Shown piece after piece: positions 59,914 through 64,000 of a DNA stretch of 64,000 nucleotides (position 1 is the first letter of the stretch; each line of letters starts with the position of its first letter). The stretch spans positions 1 to 64,000 of the forward strand of contig OY760195.1 in NCBI GenBank assembly GCA_963663375.1, in the 5' to 3' direction. The DNA comes from JAYREN01 sp963663375. GTDB lineage: Bacteria; Acidobacteriota; Holophagae; Holophagales; Holophagaceae. The notes below the pieces were generated by a model, which did not search any database, had not been told where the DNA came from, and was given only the letters and a program-made list of their open reading frames with translations. The position numbers and the translations under genes are program-made.

Positions 59914-60660
59914 TTGATTCCGTTGGAACGATTGCCGGGGGCCGAGAAATGGGTGCCCAACCTGGAGGCGCTCCTCGCCCGACCGGAGCCGATCTGGGTG
60001 CAGGGCGCCCGGGGCTGCGGGATCAGCTCTCTGGGCGCTGAATTGGCGCGGCGGCGCGGGGCGGCCTTCCTGGATGATGCGGATCTTTTGGGGCCCAAGG
60101 CCCTGGACGCCTGGTTCCAGGTCAATGCGCGGGGGGTGCTGGCTTCCCATGGCGAAGTCCCTTCCGAGGCGGAAGCCCGCTGTCTGGTGCTGAAGTTGCC
60201 CACCCTGGCGGAGGCTCCGGCCTCGGTGCCCGGCTGTCTCGCGGCCCTGGCCCTGGCGGAGGGCTGCTCGGGGGCGCTGCCCGCGGCCCTGGGCCTGCTG
60301 CCCTGCCCAGGAAACCTGCGGGGTCTGCACAATCGACTGCTCCGGTGGAAGCTGCTGGGGCAATTGCCGGAAAAGGAGCCCCAGGCGCCGGGTGAGGTTT
60401 CCCTTCCCCTGGAGGCCGAGGACTTGGCCACCAATCTCCATGTCCTGGAGCGGCTGCTGCTCTACCGCGTATTGCGCCGGAGCTACGGCAACCGCGTGGA
60501 AGCCGCCCAGCGCCTGGGGGTGAGTCGGCGCCAGCTCTACCTCCTCATCGCGAGACACGGCGACCCCGTGCGCGGGGAGCCACCCACCAGCGAGGGGCCG
60601 AAGCGCCTTGGAAAAGTCCGGATGCGCCAAAATTCCAGTCCTGGGCCGTTGGACCGATAA
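59914..60660 (+). CDS. Degenerate sigma-54-activator-like protein with Fis-type HTH
   Basis: 248 residues if started at the TTG at 59914 (GGAG 8 bases upstream); a GTG at 59857 would add nineteen. The N-terminal part mimics an AAA+ P-loop, VQGARGCGISSLGAELARR, but the Lys is replaced by Ile, so ATP binding is doubtful. LPCPGNLRGLHNRLLR recalls the WPGNxRELxN segment. The C-terminal Fis helix-turn-helix (EAAQRLGVSRRQLYLLIARH) is well kept. The GAFTGA loop is absent. It directly precedes an intact NtrC-type regulator (38-base gap), so it may modulate it. Confidence 0.75.
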   Translation: MIPLERLPGAEKWVPNLEALLARPEPIWVQGARGCGISSLGAELARRRGAAFLDDADLLGPKALDAWFQVNARGVLASHGEVPSEAEARCLVLKLPTLAEAPASVPGCLAALALAEGCSGALPAALGLLPCPGNLRGLHNRLLRWKLLGQLPEKEPQAPGEVSLPLEAEDLATNLHVLERLLLYRVLRRSYGNRVEAAQRLGVSRRQLYLLIARHGDPVRGEPPTSEGPKRLGKVRMRQNSSPGPLDR

Positions 60661-60698
60661 CCCTTTCGAACGCAGTCCCGGTCTTTCTGGAAGAACTC

Positions 60699-62207
60699 AT
60701 GGCGAATCCTTTGCGGATCCTGGTGGTGGATGACGATCCCGGCATGCGGGACGGCATGGCCATGAGCCTGAAACGGGCCGGTTTTGTCACCGAACAGGCC
60801 AAGAGCGGAGAAGAAGCCCTGCGGATGACCCGTCCCGGCGCCTTCGACGTGGTGGTCACCGACCTGCGCATGATCGGCATGGATGGGCTCCAGCTCACGG
60901 CCCGCCTGAAGGCCCTGGACCCCGCAATGCCCGTCCTGCTGGTGACGGCCTTCAGTAGCCTGGACACGGCGCGCGAGGCCATGCGCCTGGGTGCCTTCGA
61001 TTATCTTTCCAAGCCCTTCAGCCCCGACGAGCTGGTGAATGCCGTGCGCAGGGCCATCCAGAGCGAGGGGCACCTCAAGGCCGAGGCGCCAGGCGAGGCG
61101 CCGGTCATCCTCACCCAGGATCCGGTCTTGGCGGAGACGTTAGCCCTGGCGCGTCGGGCTGCGGACAGTCGGGCCACCATCCTCATCCAGGCGGAGAGCG
61201 GCACGGGCAAGGAACTGCTCGCCAAGCTCATCCATGCCGCCAGTCCCCGCCGCAAGGGCGCTTTCGTGGCCATCAACTGCGCGGCCATCCCCGAAAATCT
61301 GCTGGAGAGCGAGCTCTTCGGCTACGAGAAGGGCGCCTTCACGGGTGCCACCAGCGCGAAGCCGGGTCGCTTCGAGATGGCCGAGGGGGGCACCCTGGTG
61401 CTCGATGAAATCGGCGAGCTGCCCTTGGCCCTCCAGGGCAAACTGCTGCGGGCCCTCCAGGAGCGCACCGTGGATCGCCTGGGGGGCAACCGTCCCATCC
61501 AGGTGGATGTCCGCCTGATCGCCCTGACCAACCGCGATCTCGCCACCGAGGTGCGGGAAGGGCGCTTCCGTGAGGATCTCTACTATCGCCTCAACGTGAT
61601 TCCGCTACGCCTCCCCCCGTTGCGGGAGCGCACGGCGGATCTAGTGCTGCTGGCCGTTCATTTCGCCGAACGCTATGCCCGGGAGAATGATCGCAGCACG
61701 CCGAAACTCTCGCCGAGTTTTCTCGCGGCCCTGGGGCGCCATCCCTGGCCCGGCAATATCCGTGAACTCGAGAACGCCATCCAGCGCTGCGTGGTGTTGA
61801 ATCCTGGGAATACCCTTTCCGAGCGGGACCTCCGCTGGCTCCTGGACGCCGATCAGATGGAAGGCCTGCCGGAGGATCCACCGGAGCCCCTGGCGGACAA
61901 CGCCCCCACCGCACCCTTCGCGACGGTCCTGCCGGATCTGCCTTCGGGGGTCGTCATCGCCGATCCGAAGCGGCCCCTGCGGGATGTGAGCCTGGGCACC
62001 CTCGTGGCGCTGCCTCTCGGGCTATCGCTGCCGGAACTGGAGCGGTTCTGGCTGCTGTCCACCCTGGCCGCCCTGGAGGGCAATCGCACCCACTGCGCGC
62101 AGCAACTCGACATCGCCCTGCGCACCGTGCGCAACAAGATCAACGAATACCGCGCCCAGGACTTTGAGATCCCGGCCAGCGGGCACGGGCGGGACAACGG
62201 AGACTGA
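60699..62207 (+). CDS. Sigma-54-dependent NtrC-family response regulator
   Basis: 502 residues. The receiver (about 6-120) has DDDPG, acceptor Asp in VVVTDLRM and KPF. The AAA+ domain (about 140-370) has Walker A ESGTGKEL, GAFTGA, Walker B GGTLVLDEIGE and arginine-finger region YRLNVIPLRLPPLRER, ending WPGNIRELENAI. A linker with extra sequence (about 395-450) leads to a Fis HTH (NRTHCAQQLDIALRTVRNKI). It activates sigma-54 promoters upon phosphorylation. The cognate kinase is not adjacent. Confidence 0.95.
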   Translation: MANPLRILVVDDDPGMRDGMAMSLKRAGFVTEQAKSGEEALRMTRPGAFDVVVTDLRMIGMDGLQLTARLKALDPAMPVLLVTAFSSLDTAREAMRLGAFDYLSKPFSPDELVNAVRRAIQSEGHLKAEAPGEAPVILTQDPVLAETLALARRAADSRATILIQAESGTGKELLAKLIHAASPRRKGAFVAINCAAIPENLLESELFGYEKGAFTGATSAKPGRFEMAEGGTLVLDEIGELPLALQGKLLRALQERTVDRLGGNRPIQVDVRLIALTNRDLATEVREGRFREDLYYRLNVIPLRLPPLRERTADLVLLAVHFAERYARENDRSTPKLSPSFLAALGRHPWPGNIRELENAIQRCVVLNPGNTLSERDLRWLLDADQMEGLPEDPPEPLADNAPTAPFATVLPDLPSGVVIADPKRPLRDVSLGTLVALPLGLSLPELERFWLLSTLAALEGNRTHCAQQLDIALRTVRNKINEYRAQDFEIPASGHGRDNGD

Positions 62208-62210
62208 AGG

Positions 62211-63155
62211 TCACTCCTGCCGCCCGCTCCGGAGGTGGGGTGGCACTTTGATTCCTGCGGTGCTGCTGGTCTCGTGGCGGTAGAAGGCGGCGGTGATCTC
62301 GGCGCCCAGCAGGAAAATAGCGCAGGAGTAGTAGAGGAAGGTGAGGCCCGCCACCATGCTCAGCATGGAGCCGTACATGATGCCCCAGGTAAAGGTGTGG
62401 TTGAGGTAGACCGCGAAGCCCCACTTGGCCAGCCACCACAGGGCGGTGGAGATGGATGCGCCGAGAAAGGCATGGCGCCAATTCACGTGCAGGCGGGGGA
62501 TGTGCTGGAGCAGCACCGTCACCACCACGAGGCAGAGCAGGGGCGGCAGGTAGGGCAGCAGTTCCGCCTGCTGGAAGGGCAGATGTCGGTAGAGGGCACC
62601 ACCCACCAGCAGGGCGATGAAGAGCACCAGCAGCACCATGCCCCCCACCAGGATGTAGAGCTGGCGGAGCAGGGGATTCTTGCGGGTCTGGCGATGCTTC
62701 TTGTTCCGCAGGCCGAAGACGTGGGCCAGGCTGGTGTCGAGCTGACCGATGCCCCAGTAGCTGCCAAAGACCAGCACGGGAATGGACAGCCACAGTCCAC
62801 CGATCTGCTGGCTGTTGCGGATGGAGTCGGCCACGAAGCCCGGGGGCAGGAAGGGCACGATGGTTTCGAGCACCCGCTGGGTGGCCTCGGCGTAGGCGCC
62901 CTTGCCGAGGATCAGGCCCAGCATCTTGAAGAGCAGGGTGCTCATGGGCACGAGGCTGATGATGAGCCAGAAACTGAGGCCCGCCGCATAGCTGAAACAA
63001 TCGTCCTTGTAGTACTTCCTCAGCACTTCCCCGGCAAAGGCGGCGCCGCGACCGAGCCGGGGAGAGGCCACGTTGAACCGCCGCCACAGCGCGATGGCCG
63101 TGGCCCGCAAGGCCCGGCTCGTCTGATTCAGGAAGGCGCGAATCCGCCGGAACAC
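62211..63155 (-). CDS. YihY/BrkB family inner-membrane protein
   Basis: 314 residues with six hydrophobic segments. The family block is FSYAAGLSFWLIISLVPMST (about 54-73), with VFGSYWGIGQLDTSLAHVFG and the C-terminal ISTALWWLAKWGFAVYLNH...YGSMLSMVAGLTFLYYSCAI. Length and start match the family (formerly annotated ribonuclease BN in error). Function is unknown. Stop lies 3 bases from that of the sigma-54 regulator, convergent. Confidence 0.92.
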   Translation of the reverse strand: MFRRIRAFLNQTSRALRATAIALWRRFNVASPRLGRGAAFAGEVLRKYYKDDCFSYAAGLSFWLIISLVPMSTLLFKMLGLILGKGAYAEATQRVLETIVPFLPPGFVADSIRNSQQIGGLWLSIPVLVFGSYWGIGQLDTSLAHVFGLRNKKHRQTRKNPLLRQLYILVGGMVLLVLFIALLVGGALYRHLPFQQAELLPYLPPLLCLVVVTVLLQHIPRLHVNWRHAFLGASISTALWWLAKWGFAVYLNHTFTWGIMYGSMLSMVAGLTFLYYSCAIFLLGAEITAAFYRHETSSTAGIKVPPHLRSGRQE

Positions 63156-63161
63156 TAGCGA

Positions 63162-63362
63162 CTAGAACCGAATGGGGTGGAGGGGCAGAAGATACATCAC
63201 CCAGGCCAGTACCAGACCGATGCCCAGCAGTCCCGCCGCGTGCTTCAGGATGCTGGCCCGGGTTCGCTCGGGGCGCAGGGTGGGGTGCAGCAGTCCAAGC
63301 ACCGCGGAGATGCCTAGACCCATGATGAAGAAATGGAGGACGTGGCTGTTGAGAAAGTGCAT
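63162..63362 (-). CDS. Small two-helix membrane protein
   Basis: 66 residues. Hydrophobic stretches at about 8-25 (LHFFIMGLGISAVLGLL) and 43-60 (AGLLGIGLVLAWVMYLL) with a basic loop (RPERTRASILKHA). Co-directional between the Nudix and YihY genes, gap six bases to YihY. No family recognised. Confidence 0.65.
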   Translation of the reverse strand: MHFLNSHVLHFFIMGLGISAVLGLLHPTLRPERTRASILKHAAGLLGIGLVLAWVMYLLPLHPIRF

Positions 63363-63374
63363 GGGAAAAGAGTA

Positions 63375-63992
63375 TCAGCGAACCGAACCGAGGGCATCCA
63401 GCCAGGCCTTCAGCACGTATGCCGTGGCGCCCCAGAGGGGGGCCACGGGTAATTCCAGGCGCCACGCCTGGATGGGAACACCCTGATGCTCAAGCGACTC
63501 TGTGGACCAGGGGGCCTGGAGCAGGGCCACCAGGGGCAGGCTCAGGGCGGCATGGATCTCGTAGCCGGGGTGGAACTGGAGGCGGGGAGCCTCCCACCGG
63601 AAGAAGACTGGGGTGAAGCGGGTGCGGGCCTTGGCCACGCCATCGGGGAAGCAGCCCAGTTCCCAGAGTTGCTCCGTGATGCCCAGTTCCTCCGCCAGTT
63701 CCCGCCGGGCGGTGGCCGGTAGATCCCGGTCCCCGGGCTCCACCATGCCCCCAGGGAAGGCCAGCTCCCCAGCATGCTGGGGTGCCGAATGGCCCCGCTG
63801 GACCAGCACGAGGCGACGGGCCCCGGCTGCATCTCCCCAGAGCACCACGGCCACCGCGGCTCGACGAGGGGACTCAGGCACCCAGGGGCTAAGCTTGTGG
63901 GGGGAAGGAGCGCGATTGGCGTAGCACAGGCTCTGGTGGACGATCGACCAGGGAATGGGCGGGGCCTCCTCGGGCGGTAGCCAGGCGTTCAT
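63375..63992 (-). CDS. Nudix hydrolase, CoA pyrophosphatase-like (NudL)
   Basis: 205 residues. UPF0035/NudL motif HAGELAFPGGMVEPGD (about 72-87) followed by the Nudix helix LPATARRELAEELG. CoA diphosphatases split CoA or acyl-CoA into phosphopantetheine and 3,5-ADP. The canonical second motif is LLTXRSxxLRxHxGxxxFPGG; here LVLVQRGHSAPQHAGELAFPG is close. Gene probably begins at 63992, eight bases from the window end, so upstream context is missing. Confidence 0.85.
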   Translation of the reverse strand: MNAWLPPEEAPPIPWSIVHQSLCYANRAPSPHKLSPWVPESPRRAAVAVVLWGDAAGARRLVLVQRGHSAPQHAGELAFPGGMVEPGDRDLPATARRELAEELGITEQLWELGCFPDGVAKARTRFTPVFFRWEAPRLQFHPGYEIHAALSLPLVALLQAPWSTESLEHQGVPIQAWRLELPVAPLWGATAYVLKAWLDALGSVR

Positions 63993-64000
63993 GGGGTGTC

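Overview
The window is two unrelated pieces of DNA joined at about position 6000. Bases 1-6000 are AT-rich (roughly one third G+C). They carry six tRNA genes, a small IS element, a PlsC-type acyltransferase and a LolC/LolE-type permease, and look like a core stretch of a Bacteroidota/Ignavibacteriota-type genome. Bases 6001-64000 are GC-rich (about two thirds G+C) and look like an anaerobic or facultative Gram-negative acidobacterium; Holophagae (Geothrix/Holophaga-like) is my best guess from gene content. Both coding sequences that meet at 6000 are cut off there in mid-gene, and the AT-rich genes carry about six single-base homopolymer frameshifts while none was noticed in the GC-rich part. 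An assembly chimera is therefore far more likely than natural transfer.

Layout of the GC-rich part. 6.0-8.2 kb: truncated HAAS-domain protein, DUF6165-like protein, GT9 glycosyltransferase. 8.4-10 kb: PAS-histidine kinase-receiver hybrid. 10.4-15.5 kb: cysS, a GAF protein, an acyl-CoA thioesterase, a secreted thioredoxin and an outer-membrane barrel protein. 15.5-23.2 kb: a DUF58/BatA/BatB-type operon with a type IIG restriction-methylation gene lodged inside it. 23.3-25.8 kb: a DUF4139 protein and a SPOR-NlpC/P60 lipoprotein. 25.9-30.4 kb: a three-gene NAD(P)-linked, probably electron-bifurcating [FeFe]-hydrogenase operon. 30.9-38 kb: second DUF4139 protein, patatin, universal stress protein, pirin and a large Ser/Thr kinase. 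38.2-45.2 kb: a type III restriction-modification island (XRE regulator, mod, res) carrying twin operators and a repeat-flanked GxxExxY nuclease cassette between mod and res. 45.3-50.8 kb: LTA-synthase-like enzyme, rarA, small proteins, an EmrE/ArnE-like transporter. 50.8-58.1 kb: HD-GYP regulator, a fused phosphate butyryltransferase-butyrate kinase, Nudix, MscS channel, DUF2835, pta. 58.2-64 kb: rsmE, DinB, TfoX-N, a degenerate and an intact sigma-54 activator, YihY, Nudix.

Metabolic theme: the hydrogenase, Pta and the Ptb-Buk fusion fit fermentative growth with H2 exchange and acyl-phosphate/ATP coupling. Genome-dynamics theme: intergenic spaces are populated by several families of palindromic elements built from short tandem units. 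One family flanks a PD-(D/E)XK-like GxxExxY gene and also sits in a 234-bp tandem duplication beside the XRE regulator. I consider this repeat/GxxExxY/type III R-M arrangement the most interesting candidate system here.
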